Shown here piece by piece: positions 31,530 through 40,713 of a DNA stretch of 64,000 bases. The position numbers and the translations under genes are program-made. The stretch is from Candidatus Mycolicibacterium alkanivorans (GTDB taxonomy: Bacteria; Actinomycetota; Actinomycetes; Mycobacteriales; Mycobacteriaceae), in assembly GCF_022760805.1 (NCBI RefSeq), contig NZ_JAIVFL010000001.1, positions 1,054,001 to 1,118,000 on the forward strand. Reading direction: 5' to 3'. The notes beneath the pieces are model-generated. The model saw only the letters and a list, made by a program, of their open reading frames with translations, ran no database searches and was not told the origin of the DNA. Every line of letters begins with the position of its first letter. The first letter of the stretch is position 1.

Positions 31530-32207
31530 ATGGGCGTTCGGCACACGTCGGTGCGTGTAGCGGCCGCTGCGTCGTTGTGCATCGGGACATTGCTGGCCAC
31601 CAGCGCTACGGCGGTTGCGGCTCCCGACAACGACGACACGATCCTGCCGGCCGAACAGAAGTCCACCGACCAAGCGTCCAGAAACCCCAACGACCTGCAG
31701 TCGTTCCTCGACACCTTGTCGCAATCGTTCAACGACAGTGTCGGGCGACAGGTGGAAGCCGCGCGCGACACCATCGCCCAGCAGCAGGCGACCAACATCG
31801 CGACAAGCGTCGCGGTTCCGATTGCCAACGGTGCGACCGGCGTGGCTTCAGGTGCGGCATCGGGCGCGGCGTCCGGGCTGGCCTACCTCCTGGTGCAGAA
31901 CTTCACAAATGGCTCCTCGGCTGCGGCTGCACCTGCCGCCGCGGCGCTGTGGGCCGCCGCGCTTCCGGCATTGCCGCCACCTCCCGCGGTGGGGCCACCA
32001 GCGCTGCCGCCCCCTCCGGCGCTGCCTGGGCCGCCCCCGCTGTCGCCGCCACCGTGGGTGCCGTTCCTGCCCGGTTCGCCGCCATTGCCGCTGCCGCCGG
32101 CATTGCCGCTGCCGCCGGCGCTGCCGCCGCCACCGGGACTCCCAGGTCTGCCAGGTTTGCCAGGTTTGCCAGGTCTGCCAGGTCTGCCAGGTCTGCCAGG
32201 TCTCTGA
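31530..32207 (+). CDS. secreted alanine/proline-rich protein with C-terminal LPG repeats
   Basis: A 225-aa exported protein. The signal peptide (basic start, hydrophobic core, AVAA at about 31) is followed by a helical segment (about 45-95), an Ala/Gly-rich hydrophobic stretch (about 95-140), a long proline-rich region and seven tandem Leu-Pro-Gly units at the very end. ATG 31530 has GGAG six to nine bases upstream. It ends 11 bases before a strong terminator. The function is unknown. The composition suggests a cell-wall or surface protein. Confidence 0.75.
   Translation: MGVRHTSVRVAAAASLCIGTLLATSATAVAAPDNDDTILPAEQKSTDQASRNPNDLQSFLDTLSQSFNDSVGRQVEAARDTIAQQQATNIATSVAVPIANGATGVASGAASGAASGLAYLLVQNFTNGSSAAAAPAAAALWAAALPALPPPPAVGPPALPPPPALPGPPPLSPPPWVPFLPGSPPLPLPPALPLPPALPPPPGLPGLPGLPGLPGLPGLPGLPGL
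32142..32204 (+). repeat. tandem repeat of a 9-bp unit, seven copies
   Basis: Seven consecutive CCAGGTCTG-type units (copies 2 and 3 have CCAGGTTTG, the last ends CTC) encode the LPG tail of the secreted protein and stop immediately before its TGA. Because the unit is nine bases, a change in copy number would preserve the frame. It is a candidate VNTR. Confidence 0.9.
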
Positions 32208-32218
32208 CCGGTCCAACG

Positions 32219-32252
32219 AAAAAGCTCTGAACCAGAAGGTTCAGAGCTTTTT
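32219..32252. terminator. bidirectional intrinsic terminator
   Basis: A perfect 15-bp stem (arms 32219-32233 and 32238-32252) with a 4-base AGAA loop. The outer arms are A5 and T5, so a U-tract follows the hairpin in both directions. It separates the proline-rich protein gene from the convergent tRNA-Pro. Canonical intrinsic terminators of this quality are uncommon in mycobacteria. Confidence 0.93.
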
Positions 32253-32257
32253 GTGCG

Positions 32258-32331
<74 letters not shown>

Positions 32332-32500
32332 CGTGAAGCCACGACAGCGTATCGCACCGGGCCCGCGCGAAGCCAAACGGCCGCACTCGCCGGCGCGCTT
32401 CCTGTCCGGGGGGTGTCCTGGGAAGGATTCGGGCGGTCGGTGGTGTTGTGCAATCTAGCGGCGCGACAACAACGCCGGCAAGTGAAAGGTGGGGTCGATC

Positions 32501-32668
32501 ATGACCGCTTTGGGGGCTGTGGTGTACGGGGGCTTCTTCTTGCTTGCGGCGTTGTGGTTGATCGTCACCGGCGACTACGACATCGCCGAGAGCACTGATC
32601 AGGACCAGGTGCAGGATCCCTCGAATTCGACCAGCGCGCCGGCGTGCTCGCTCGGGTCGAGGTCGTGA
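32501..32668 (+). CDS. small single-pass membrane protein, 55 aa
   Basis: ATG 32501 is preceded by a strong GAAAGGTGGGG site (32484-32493). The 55-aa product has one transmembrane helix (about 4-23, VVYGGFFLLAALWLIV) and a short acidic tail (DYDIAESTDQDQVQD), then a serine-rich end that may be read-through into degraded sequence. It has no recognised family. The ribosome site and composition support expression. Confidence 0.55.
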   Translation: MTALGAVVYGGFFLLAALWLIVTGDYDIAESTDQDQVQDPSNSTSAPACSLGSRS

Positions 32669-32866
32669 TCCACCCACCCCGTTGACCACCACGTCATCTC
32701 GGCCTTCGGCGTAGGACCGGAAGAACGCCGAACGCTCCGGTTCGATCACACCCAATTTCGAGTCGCGACGGCCTTACCGGATGCACCGCCCGATGGTCGC
32801 AATGATCGACTCGGCGATGTTGTTGTTGCCCCGCCAGTCGACGGCGACGGTTCGCATCGCCGGCAG
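32669..32866. other. about 200 bases with scattered coding-like fragments, no intact gene
   Basis: On the minus strand, two protein-like pieces occur in different frames: RTVAVDWRGNNNIAESIIAT (about 32854-32780) and LGVIEPERSAFFRSYAEGRD (about 32760-32690). Neither has a start and a stop in a sensible arrangement, and no family was recognised. The stretch may be the degraded remains of a gene upstream of the tRNA. Confidence 0.35.
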
Positions 32867-33823
32867 TCAGCGCATCGATGCGGTCGGGCTGGACCGCACC
32901 ACACCTCGGCTCTCGTCGCGGCGGCCGGTCGGCGCCGCCACCAGCGTCAGCAAGGTGGCTTCCGGCCGGCAGCAGAACCGGAACGGGGCGAACGGGGACG
33001 TGCCGACACCCGCCGAGACGTGCAAAGCGGTGTCGGCGCCCCACCGCGACGCGCCCTTGGCCCGCTTGCGGTCCAAGTCGCAGTTGGTGGCCAGTGCCCC
33101 GTAGAACGGCAGGCACACCTGGCCGCCGTGGGTGTGACCGGCCATCACCAGCTGATAGCCGTCGGAGGCGAAGCGGTCCAGCACCCGGGTGTAGGGCGCG
33201 TGCGTGACACCGAGACTCAGGTTGGCCGTGGGGTTGGGCGGTCCGGCGATGGTGTCGTAGCGGTCTCGGTCCAGATGGCCGTCGTCGACACCGGCGGCGG
33301 TGATGGTCAGACCTGCCACCTCGAACTCGCGGCGGGTGTGGGTCAGGTCCAGCCAGCCCCGCTCGGTGAACGCCGCCCGCAGGTCCTGCCAGGGCAGCGG
33401 CTTGCCATAGACCCGATGCCCGGGATCGGTCAGGTACTTGACCGGGTTCTTCAGCTTCGGCGCGAAGTAGTCGTTGCTGCCGAACACGAACACACCCGGG
33501 AACGACATCAGGTCACCGATGGACTGCACGACGGCGGGCACCGCTTTGGGGTGCGACAGGTTGTCCCCGGTGTTGACCACCAGATCGGGCTCCCAGCGCG
33601 CCAACTCCCGCAGCCAGGCCTGCTTGTGCCGCTGGGCGGGCCGCATATGGATGTCGCTGAGATGCAGCACCCGCATCGGGGTGGAGCCGGGCGTGAGCAC
33701 CGGCATGGTCACCTCGCGCACCACGAAGGCGTTGCGCTCGATCACGGTGGCGTAGCCGACCGCGAGCGCGGCCGAACCTGCAGCCACGAGGGCGGAGGAC
33801 TTCACTGCTGAGGGCACAGCCAT
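32867..33823 (-). CDS. metallophosphoesterase
   Basis: A 318-aa calcineurin-like phosphoesterase (Rv3683-type) with an N-terminal signal-anchor helix. It has the dimetal motifs LHLSDIHM (D-x-H), VVNTGDNL (G-D), GSND and MAGHTHGGQV (GHTH). The active site would face the periplasm if the helix is an anchor. ATG 33821-33823 is used because the frame upstream lacks coding character. It is transcribed in the same direction as ponA2, 73 bases downstream. Confidence 0.9.
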   Translation of the reverse strand: MAVPSAVKSSALVAAGSAALAVGYATVIERNAFVVREVTMPVLTPGSTPMRVLHLSDIHMRPAQRHKQAWLRELARWEPDLVVNTGDNLSHPKAVPAVVQSIGDLMSFPGVFVFGSNDYFAPKLKNPVKYLTDPGHRVYGKPLPWQDLRAAFTERGWLDLTHTRREFEVAGLTITAAGVDDGHLDRDRYDTIAGPPNPTANLSLGVTHAPYTRVLDRFASDGYQLVMAGHTHGGQVCLPFYGALATNCDLDRKRAKGASRWGADTALHVSAGVGTSPFAPFRFCCRPEATLLTLVAAPTGRRDESRGVVRSSPTASMR

Positions 33824-33896
33824 ACCGTCAGAGTACTGCCATCGCCCCTCGATCAGCGGGTCGTGATCGGTGTGAAGATGCGCGGTCAGGCATACG

Positions 33897-36332
33897 TCAC
33901 GGCGGTGGCGGTGGCGCCAGCAGCGGAACCGTGATCGGCGGCAGGCCGGGAATCTCCACGACGGTCGAGCCCAGCTGCGGTGGCTGGCCGTCCAGACCCG
34001 GGATCGGTGGAGCACCCGGCGGCGGAGGGGGAGGTGCTGGCGGGATGCCATTGCTGATCTGGATGGTCACGATCGAGCCGGGCACCGTCTGGCCGGCCGG
34101 CGAGGTCCCCACGACGGTGCCGGAGGACGCCGCGCTGTTCACCGGCGTCGCCTGTTCGGCCACCTGGAAACCGGCCTCCTTGAGTCGGTCACGGGCGGTG
34201 TCCTGACTCAGACCGGAGACGCTGGGCACTTTCGAACCGGGGGCGCCGTCGACGTAGCGCGGATCGGTCGGCGGCAGTGTCACGTCGCCGAAGCTCTCGG
34301 CAATCGGCTTCATCGCGGTGAACCACGTCTTGGCCGGCTCGTTGCCGCCATAGAGGTTGCCGTCACCGCACTGTCGCAGCGGCCACGAACACAGGTCCGA
34401 CGGGTTGGGCGAATCGTCATAGATGTAGTTCGCCGCCGCGTAGTGGTTGGTGAAGCCGACGAAACCCGAGGACCGGTGGGCCTCGGTGGTACCCGTCTTG
34501 CCCGACATCGGCAGGTTCCAGCCCACCGAACCGGCGGAGCCGGCGGCGGTGCCACTGGTGTCGTCCCTGCTCAGGGCGTTCGACAGCGTGTTCGCCAGCC
34601 CCTCTGGCACCACCTGGTCGCAGGTTTCGGTGGTCCCCGCCACCTCATTGCCGTGGCGGTCGTAGAGCTTGTCGACCGGGTTGGGCGGGCACCAGACGCC
34701 GCCGGAGGCCAGCGTGGCCGCGACGTTCGACAACTCCAGTGCGTTGACCTCGATCGGGCCGAGCGTGAACGAGCCCAGGTTCTGGCGCTTGACGAAGTCG
34801 GCGAGGCTTTCGTTGCTCTCCGGGTCGTAAGGGCGGGCGGTCCCGGGCTCGGCGTAGGACCGCAGGCCGAGCTTGACCGCCATGTCGACGGTGCGCTGCA
34901 CCCCGACCTGGGAGATCAACTTGGCGAACGCCGTGTTCGGCGAGGTGGCCAGCGCGTCGGTGACGCTCATCGAGCCGCGGTAGTTGCCAGCGTTCTGTAC
35001 GCACCAGGTGTCCTTCGGGCAGCCCTTCGCGCCGCCGCTGCCCAGCCCCTTGGCCTCGAAGCGCACCGGCGCGTCCAGATTGGCATTGATCCCCAAACCC
35101 ATGTCCATGGCGGCCGCGGTGGTGAAAATCTTGAAGATCGACCCGGCTCCGTCTCCCGCCAGGGAGAACGGCTGCGGCTGCATGGTCTCGCCGGCCGCGG
35201 TGTCCAAGCCGTAGGTCCGGTTGCTCACCATCGCGACCACCGGGTGGGCGGTCTTGCCGGGCAGCACGACGCTCATGACGCTGGCGATGCCCTGGATGTC
35301 GGGTGGCGCCAGGGAGTCGACGGCCTGCTTGGCCGAGTTCTGGACGTCGGGGTCCAGGGTGGTCTTGATCAGATAGCCGCCCTTGGCGAGTTGGTCCTTA
35401 CTGATACCGGCGCGGGCCAGGTACTCCTGGACGTAGTCGCAGAAGAACGCGCGGTCGCCGGCCGCGATGCAGCCGCGGGGCAGTTCGTTGGGCTGCGGCA
35501 GGATGCCGAGCGGCTGCTCCTTGGCCGCCCGCAGTTCGTCGGCCTTGTCGGGCAGGTTCTCGATCATGGTGTCGAGCACCAGGTTGCGGCGGGCCAGCGC
35601 GCCGTCGGGATTGGTGTAAGGGTTCAATGCGCTGGTGGACTGCACCAAGCCTGCGAGCAGCGCGGCCTGCTGCCAGTTCAGCGCGGAGGCGTCGACGCCG
35701 AAGTAGGTCTGGGCGGCGTCCTGAATACCGAATGCCCCATTGCCGAACGACACCAGATTGAGGTAGCGGGTCAGGATCTCCGGCTTGGTGAAGGTCTTGT
35801 CCAGTGTCAGTGCCATCCGGATCTCGCGCAGCTTGCGCGCGGGCGTCGTCTCGATGGCGGCCCGCTTCTCGGCGTCGGTCTGCGCGATCACCAGCAACTG
35901 GTAGTTCTTCACGTACTGCTGTTCGAGGGTAGAGCCGCCGCGGGTGTCGAGATTTCCGGACAGATAGCCGGAGAGGCCGGTCAGTGTGCCCTGCCAGTCC
36001 ACGCCGTTGTGCTCGGTAAATCGCTTGTCCTCGATGGAGACGATTGCCAATTTCATCGTGTCTGCGATTTTGTCGCTGGGCACCTCGAATCGGCGCTGCG
36101 AATACAGCCAGGCGATGGTGTTGCCCTTGGCGTCTACCATCGTGGTCACCGCGGGTACCTCACCCTCCACGAGCTGCGTCGAACCGTTGGCCACGACATC
36201 GGACGCACGGTTGGACACCAGGCCCAGACCGCCAACCACCGGAAACAGGAGCGCCGCGAGTATCACGCTGGCCAATAGGCAGCACCAGGCCAGCTTGATG
36301 ATTGTGGCGCCGGCCGGGGGGCGTTCCGACAT
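33897..36332 (-). CDS. ponA2: bifunctional class A penicillin-binding protein PonA2
   Basis: Peptidoglycan glycosyltransferase/transpeptidase (811 aa). It has a cytoplasmic start and one transmembrane helix (about 12-38). The GT51 domain carries catalytic E101 in IEDKRFTEHNGVDW, and the transpeptidase domain has SIFK near 396, SPN in ATSPNTAF and KTG in SGKTGTT near 609. A PASTA domain (PSVSGLSQDTARDRLKEAGF) and a proline-rich tail follow. PonA2 (Rv3682) is non-essential but needed for stress and dormancy survival in mycobacteria. It is divergent from whiB4 across about 290 bases. Confidence 0.95.
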   Translation of the reverse strand: MSERPPAGATIIKLAWCCLLASVILAALLFPVVGGLGLVSNRASDVVANGSTQLVEGEVPAVTTMVDAKGNTIAWLYSQRRFEVPSDKIADTMKLAIVSIEDKRFTEHNGVDWQGTLTGLSGYLSGNLDTRGGSTLEQQYVKNYQLLVIAQTDAEKRAAIETTPARKLREIRMALTLDKTFTKPEILTRYLNLVSFGNGAFGIQDAAQTYFGVDASALNWQQAALLAGLVQSTSALNPYTNPDGALARRNLVLDTMIENLPDKADELRAAKEQPLGILPQPNELPRGCIAAGDRAFFCDYVQEYLARAGISKDQLAKGGYLIKTTLDPDVQNSAKQAVDSLAPPDIQGIASVMSVVLPGKTAHPVVAMVSNRTYGLDTAAGETMQPQPFSLAGDGAGSIFKIFTTAAAMDMGLGINANLDAPVRFEAKGLGSGGAKGCPKDTWCVQNAGNYRGSMSVTDALATSPNTAFAKLISQVGVQRTVDMAVKLGLRSYAEPGTARPYDPESNESLADFVKRQNLGSFTLGPIEVNALELSNVAATLASGGVWCPPNPVDKLYDRHGNEVAGTTETCDQVVPEGLANTLSNALSRDDTSGTAAGSAGSVGWNLPMSGKTGTTEAHRSSGFVGFTNHYAAANYIYDDSPNPSDLCSWPLRQCGDGNLYGGNEPAKTWFTAMKPIAESFGDVTLPPTDPRYVDGAPGSKVPSVSGLSQDTARDRLKEAGFQVAEQATPVNSAASSGTVVGTSPAGQTVPGSIVTIQISNGIPPAPPPPPPGAPPIPGLDGQPPQLGSTVVEIPGLPPITVPLLAPPPPP

Positions 36333-36622
36333 GGGTTACAGAGTACTGAGGTCAGTCGGGGGCTTGCGGACCGTTCCGTCGCGGGTGAAGATATCGGCGG
36401 GGAATTTACGGGGGAGTCAGAAATTGCATTTCACACTAGGTCGGCACGATCGTCCCAAAAAAGCTGTGATCTACCTGTTGCGCAAAAGATACCTGACCAC
36501 CTAACTTAAACTGACAGTGCGATTCAGGTAACACTCAGACGCAATGTGGTGTAGATCGCATGCGGGTTCTACACCGTGGAGAGTGAGCCGCCGGAGGGCG
36601 GCCCGGACGAAGGGGATCGCCG

Positions 36623-36976
36623 GTGTCAGCTACTCGGCCCGCTGCTCGCAGGACAATCGCAGCGTCGGTACACGGTTCAGTTCACGGGGTGGACGGGGAG
36701 GCTCGCATCGCGTGGGTATCTCGGGCACTGTGCCGCTCCACCGATCCTGATGAGCTTTTCGTTCGTGGCGCCGCCCAGCGCAAGGCCGCCGTCATCTGCC
36801 GGCACTGCCCGGTGATGGCCGAGTGTGGGGCCGATGCGCTGGACAATCGTGTCGAGTTCGGTGTCTGGGGCGGCATGACCGAGCGTCAGCGCCGCGCCCT
36901 GCTCAAGCAGCATCCCGAGGTGGTGTCCTGGGCCGAGTTCTTCGCCGCCCAGCGCAAGCACCGCAGCGTCAGCTAA
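36623..36976 (+). CDS. whiB4: WhiB4 iron-sulfur redox regulator
   Basis: A 117-aa Wbl protein with the four cluster-binding cysteines C37, C59, C62 and C68 (ALCRSTDPDELF, then CRHCPVMAEC) and the GVWGGMTERQRR turn plus basic C-terminus. In M. tuberculosis WhiB4 regulates the oxidative-stress response and condenses DNA when oxidised. The GTG start at 36623 gives the usual length. Its neighbours ponA2 and the ATPase pair match the Rv3679-Rv3682 region. A possible -10 element, TTAAACT, lies near 36505-36511. Confidence 0.94.
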   Translation: MSATRPAARRTIAASVHGSVHGVDGEARIAWVSRALCRSTDPDELFVRGAAQRKAAVICRHCPVMAECGADALDNRVEFGVWGGMTERQRRALLKQHPEVVSWAEFFAAQRKHRSVS

Positions 36977-37033
36977 CTCCCGACTCTGACGGGGTAGTGA
37001 CCTCGGCAAAGACCGGTTCGTACCCGGCGTCGG

Positions 37034-38164
37034 CTAGGACCTCTCGCCGGTGATCTGATCGGCGATCGCCTGCAGCGCGTCGAGGTCGGAAACGTCGAAC
37101 GGCAACGACGGCACGCCCACCCACGGCACGTGCGGATTGGCGCCGGTGAACCGCGACAACAACCGGATCTCCCGCTTGGCGGTCTGCGCCCGGTCGGCGT
37201 GGATCTGTAACACTGCCGCGGCCAGCCGGTCGCCGTTGGATCCGGCCTTCAATTCCTCGGCGCCGTCGATGGCGCGTTCCGCGCTCAGCGGGCACAGGGT
37301 CGGATGCGTGCGGTTGAGGATCAGGCCCGCCAGCGGCATGTTCTCCTCGGAGAGCCGGTCGACGAAGAACGACGCCTCCCGCAGCGCATCCGGTTCGGCT
37401 GTCGAAACCACCACGAATTGGGTGCCGCGCCGCTTGAGCAGTTCGTACGTGCGGTCGGCCTTTTCCCGGAAGCCGCCGAACGTCGAGTCCAGCGACTGGA
37501 CGAAACCCGAGGCGTCGGAGAGCATCTGCGAACCCAGGATCGTCGACATCGCCTTCATCGCCAGGCCCACCACACCGGTGACGATCCGGCCGATCCCGCG
37601 CCCCGGCGCCAGCAGCAGCCGCCACAGCCGCCCGTCCATGAAACTGCCCAGCCGCTTGGGCGCATCCAGGAAGTCCAGCGCGTTGCGCGACGGCGGAGTG
37701 TCGACCACAACCAGGTCCCAGCGGTCCTGCCCGAGCAGCTGTCCAAGCTTCTCCATGGCCATGTATTCTTGCGTGCCGGCCAGCGAAGTGGCGACCGTCT
37801 GGTAGAACTGGTTGTCCAGAATCGCTTGCGCGCGTTCAGGTCCCGAGTGTTCGATGACCATGTCGTCGAACGTGCGCCGCATGTCGAGCATCATCGCGTG
37901 CAGTTCGCCGGAGACCTCCGGTGCCAGCGGCACCCGCTGCGGCTCGTTGCCCAACTCGCGAATGCCCAGCGCCTGCGCCAGCCGCTTGGCCGGGTCGATG
38001 GTCAACACCACCACGGTGCGGCCGTACTCGGCCGAACGCACCGCCATCGCCGCCGCAATGGTGGTCTTGCCCACTCCGCCGGCGCCGCAGCAGACCACGA
38101 CGCGATTGGACTTATCGGCCAGGATCGACTTCATGTCGAGGGCCGCAGGTGCGCCGCTCATCAT
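37034..38164 (-). CDS. Get3/ArsA-like anion-transporting ATPase, second of the pair
   Basis: A 376-aa ArsA/Get3-family ATPase (Rv3680 orthologue) with the deviant Walker [10 protein letters not shown] near 35-43, switch segment [12 protein letters not shown], and A-loop-like [13 protein letters not shown] at the end. The M. tuberculosis pair was studied as a bacterial Get3-like complex (BagA/BagB) linked to glycerol and stress phenotypes. ATG 38162-38164 is preferred because GGGAGG lies six bases upstream; a GTG at 38189 is the alternative. It is co-transcribed with its partner. Confidence 0.9.
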   Translation of the reverse strand: MMSGAPAALDMKSILADKSNRVVVCCGAGGVGKTTIAAAMAVRSAEYGRTVVVLTIDPAKRLAQALGIRELGNEPQRVPLAPEVSGELHAMMLDMRRTFDDMVIEHSGPERAQAILDNQFYQTVATSLAGTQEYMAMEKLGQLLGQDRWDLVVVDTPPSRNALDFLDAPKRLGSFMDGRLWRLLLAPGRGIGRIVTGVVGLAMKAMSTILGSQMLSDASGFVQSLDSTFGGFREKADRTYELLKRRGTQFVVVSTAEPDALREASFFVDRLSEENMPLAGLILNRTHPTLCPLSAERAIDGAEELKAGSNGDRLAAAVLQIHADRAQTAKREIRLLSRFTGANPHVPWVGVPSLPFDVSDLDALQAIADQITGERS

Positions 38165-38197
38165 CGACTTCCTCCCAATTGTCCTCTTCACTGGTGT

Positions 38198-39217
38198 TCA
38201 TCGGACGCCTTGCTGCGCAAGTGTTTCCGCGAGTTCGTACAGGCTTCCCAGGTCGACGCCGTCGGCGATCGTCGGCAGCTCCAACCGCGGCACGTGCAAC
38301 CGCTCGAGTTGTTCGGCGCTCTCGGCGCGGGCCTTTATCCGGGTCGCGTGCTCGATGGTTTCGGTCAGTAGACCGGCGAAGTCCGCGTCCTCCAACGCAA
38401 TTCCCACTTTGGAGAGCCCGGCGCGCACGGCGTCGGCGTCGATGTCACCCTCGGCCGCCTTGGCCAGGTCCGCGGGAGGCAGAAACGGCGGGATGTTGCG
38501 GTTGACGATCACGCTGCCGATCGGCAGGTCCAGCTCCTCGAGCTCCTCGATGGCCTCGATGGTCTCCTGGATGGGCAGCGCCTCGAGCAGCGTCACGAGG
38601 TGAATTGCGGTCTGCTCGGAGTGCAGCAGCTTCACCACACCCTCGGCCTGGGAGTGCACCGGTCCGCCCTTGGCCAGGTCCGACACCGCCTTGGTGACAT
38701 CGAGGAAGCGCGCGATCCGCCCGGTCGGCGGCGAGTCGACCACGATCGCGTCGTAAACCGGCTTCTTGTTGCGGTCCAACCGCACCACCGACTCCTTGAT
38801 CTTGCCGGTGAGCAGCACGTCACGAAGGCCGGGAGCGATCGTGGTGGCGAACTCGATGGCCCCGATCCGGCGCATCGCCCGCCCGGCGATGCCCAGGTTG
38901 TAGAACATGTCGAGGTAATCCAGGAAGGCGGCCTCGATGTCCATGGCCAGCGCGTTGACGTGCCCTCCGCCGTCCGCGGTGGCGATCTTCAGCTCCTCGT
39001 AGGGCAGGGGCGGCACGTCGAACAACTGCGCGATGCCTTGGCGCCCTTCGACTTCCACGAGCAGGACCTTGCGTCCGCCGGCGGCCAGCGTCAGCGCCAG
39101 CGCGGCGGCGACGGTGGTCTTACCGGTGCCGCCCTTGCCTGTGACGAAGTGCAGGCGCGCCTTGTTCAGGCTGGAGGGCCAGCCGACGGCGCTGCCGCCG
39201 CTATCAGTGGTGGCCAT
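38198..39217 (-). CDS. Get3/ArsA-like anion-transporting ATPase, first of the pair
   Basis: A 339-aa partner of the downstream ATPase (Rv3679 orthologue). The deviant Walker A is VTGKGGTGKTT at about 25-35, with LVEVEGRQGIAQLF and the switch DSPPTGRIARF. The two proteins probably form a heterodimer, with 33 bases between the genes. Whether they target tail-anchored membrane proteins or other clients is not decided by sequence. Confidence 0.9.
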   Translation of the reverse strand: MATTDSGGSAVGWPSSLNKARLHFVTGKGGTGKTTVAAALALTLAAGGRKVLLVEVEGRQGIAQLFDVPPLPYEELKIATADGGGHVNALAMDIEAAFLDYLDMFYNLGIAGRAMRRIGAIEFATTIAPGLRDVLLTGKIKESVVRLDRNKKPVYDAIVVDSPPTGRIARFLDVTKAVSDLAKGGPVHSQAEGVVKLLHSEQTAIHLVTLLEALPIQETIEAIEELEELDLPIGSVIVNRNIPPFLPPADLAKAAEGDIDADAVRAGLSKVGIALEDADFAGLLTETIEHATRIKARAESAEQLERLHVPRLELPTIADGVDLGSLYELAETLAQQGVR

Positions 39218-39281
39218 CTCTGCATGCTAGCCAAGCCGCCGCGGGGCCTTGACCGATTGGGTTCGGCGATAGGCTTCGGCC

Positions 39282-39443
39282 ATGAGCCAACCGACCATGT
39301 GGGAATACGCCACGGTGCCATTGCTGACCCACGCGACCAAGCAGATCCTCGACCAGTGGGGTGCCGACGGGTGGGAACTCGTCGCTGTGCTGCCCGGGCC
39401 GACCGGCGAACAGCACGTGGCCTACCTGAAGCGGCCGAAATGA
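39282..39443 (+). CDS. DUF4177 small protein
   Basis: A 53-aa protein, MSQPTMWEYATVPLLTHATK through QHVAYLKRPK, with the WGADGWELV core conserved in DUF4177 proteins (Rv3678A orthologue). Its stop overlaps the RidA-family gene by ATGA. It is divergent from the ATPase pair by 64 bases. The function is unknown. It opens a three-gene unit with the RidA-like and MBL genes. Confidence 0.85.
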   Translation: MSQPTMWEYATVPLLTHATKQILDQWGADGWELVAVLPGPTGEQHVAYLKRPK

Positions 39444-39895
39444 GCGCGTCGGCGCGGCTTGCCGAGCTGGGTCTGACCCTGCCGACCGTGGTCAAGCCGC
39501 TGGGGGCCTACGTTCCTGCCGTGCGTACCGGAAACCTGGTCTTCACCGCCGGTCAGCTGCCGCTGGAAGCCGGCGCCCTGAGCCAGGCCGGCAAGGTGGG
39601 CACCGACGTCACCCTGGAGGCCGCCAAGGCCGCCGCCCGCGTGTGCGCGCTCAACGCGCTGGCCGCTGTCGATTCCCTGGTCGGCATCGACACCGTCACC
39701 CGCGTGGTGAAATTAGTCGGATTCGTCGCCTCCGCCCCCGGATTCAACGGACAGCCCGGCGTCGTCAACGGGGCATCGGAGCTGCTCGGCGAGGTGTTCG
39801 GTGAGGCGGGCGCCCACGCCCGCGCGGCCGTCGGCGTCTCCGAACTGCCGCTCGACGCGCCCGTGGAGGTCGAGCTCATCGTCGAGGTCGCGTGA
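39440..39895 (+). CDS. RidA-family (YjgF/YER057c/UK114) protein
   Basis: A 151-aa member of the RidA superfamily, with VRTGNLVFTAGQLPLE near 30, the AALNALAAVDS helix and C-terminal ELPLDAPVEVELIVEVA. The group's deaminases hydrolyse reactive enamine/imine intermediates and need a catalytic Arg near the C-terminus. Here the equivalent segment reads VGVSELPLDAP with no Arg, as in many RidA-like subgroups, so imine deamination is not assured. Coupled to both neighbours by four-base overlaps. Confidence 0.85.
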   Translation: MSASARLAELGLTLPTVVKPLGAYVPAVRTGNLVFTAGQLPLEAGALSQAGKVGTDVTLEAAKAAARVCALNALAAVDSLVGIDTVTRVVKLVGFVASAPGFNGQPGVVNGASELLGEVFGEAGAHARAAVGVSELPLDAPVEVELIVEVA

Positions 39896-40665
39896 GCGAG
39901 CATCCCGCGTACGGGACCTTGCGGCCGGTCACCGGTACCGCTTCGGTGCTGCTGTGCAACAACCCGGGCATCATGACGCTCGACGGCACCAACACCTGGG
40001 TGCTGCGCGGGCCGGACAGCGACGAGATCGTCGTCGTAGACCCCGGACCCGACGACGACGAGCACATCACCCGGCTCGCCGAGCTCGGCACCATCTCGCT
40101 GGTGCTGATCAGCCATAAGCACGGCGACCACACCGACGGCATCGACAAGATCGTCGACGCGTCGGGGGCCACGGTGCGTGGGGTCGGCAGCGGCTTCCTG
40201 CGTGGGTTGGGCGGGCCGCTGACCGACGGCGAGGTCATCGACGCCGCCGGGGTGCGCATCACGGTGATGGCCACCCCTGGCCATACCGCCGACTCGCTGT
40301 CGTTCGTTCTGGACGACGCGGTGCTGACCGCCGACACGGTGCTGGGCCGCGGCACCACGGTGATCGACGACGAGGACGGCAGCCTGACTCAGTACCTCGA
40401 CTCGCTGCGCCGGCTTCATGGCCTGGGCCGCCGCAAGGTGCTGCCCGGCCACGGCCCGGACCTCGACGACCTCGAGGCCGTCAGCGCGATGTACCTCGCG
40501 CACCGCGAGGAGCGGCTCGAGCAGGTTCGGCAGGCGCTGCGGGTGCTCGGCGAGGACGCCACCGCACGCCAGGTGGTCGAGCACGTCTACACCGACGTCG
40601 ACGAGAAGCTGTGGGATGCCGCGGAGAAGTCCGTGCACGCCCAGCTGGACTACCTACGTTCGTGA
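39892..40665 (+). CDS. metallo-beta-lactamase-fold hydrolase
   Basis: A 257-aa MBL-fold protein (Rv3677c orthologue) with SHKHGDHTDG (HxHxDH), TPGHTADS and the later VLPGHGPD. A C-terminal helical domain (about 195-257) resembles the LACTB2/endoribonuclease-like winged region. Homologues include RNases and thioesterases, and the substrate is unknown. GTG start 39892 overlaps the RidA gene. The stop lies inside the left arm of the inverted repeat before crp. Confidence 0.88.
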   Translation: MSEHPAYGTLRPVTGTASVLLCNNPGIMTLDGTNTWVLRGPDSDEIVVVDPGPDDDEHITRLAELGTISLVLISHKHGDHTDGIDKIVDASGATVRGVGSGFLRGLGGPLTDGEVIDAAGVRITVMATPGHTADSLSFVLDDAVLTADTVLGRGTTVIDDEDGSLTQYLDSLRRLHGLGRRKVLPGHGPDLDDLEAVSAMYLAHREERLEQVRQALRVLGEDATARQVVEHVYTDVDEKLWDAAEKSVHAQLDYLRS

Positions 40666-40712
40666 TTTCGGCGCGCTTACGCCCGCTGCGCGGCGATAAG
40701 CGCGCCCGAATC
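40664..40712. terminator. second copy of the GATTTCGGCGCG palindrome, between convergent genes
   Basis: Arms at 40664-40679 (GATTTCGGCGCGCTTA) and 40697-40712 (TAAGCGCGCCCGAATC) pair at 14 of 16 positions, with a 17-base loop. The element overlaps the MBL gene stop and ends one base before the crp stop. It is closely related in sequence and position to the repeat at 23216-23264, and both are followed by GCTAG. Confidence 0.72.
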
Positions 40713-40713
40713 G

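Noticed and set aside
34443..36278. A 611-codon plus-strand open frame
   Set aside because: Entirely antisense to ponA2, composition typical of GC-rich shadow frames, no recognisable motif.
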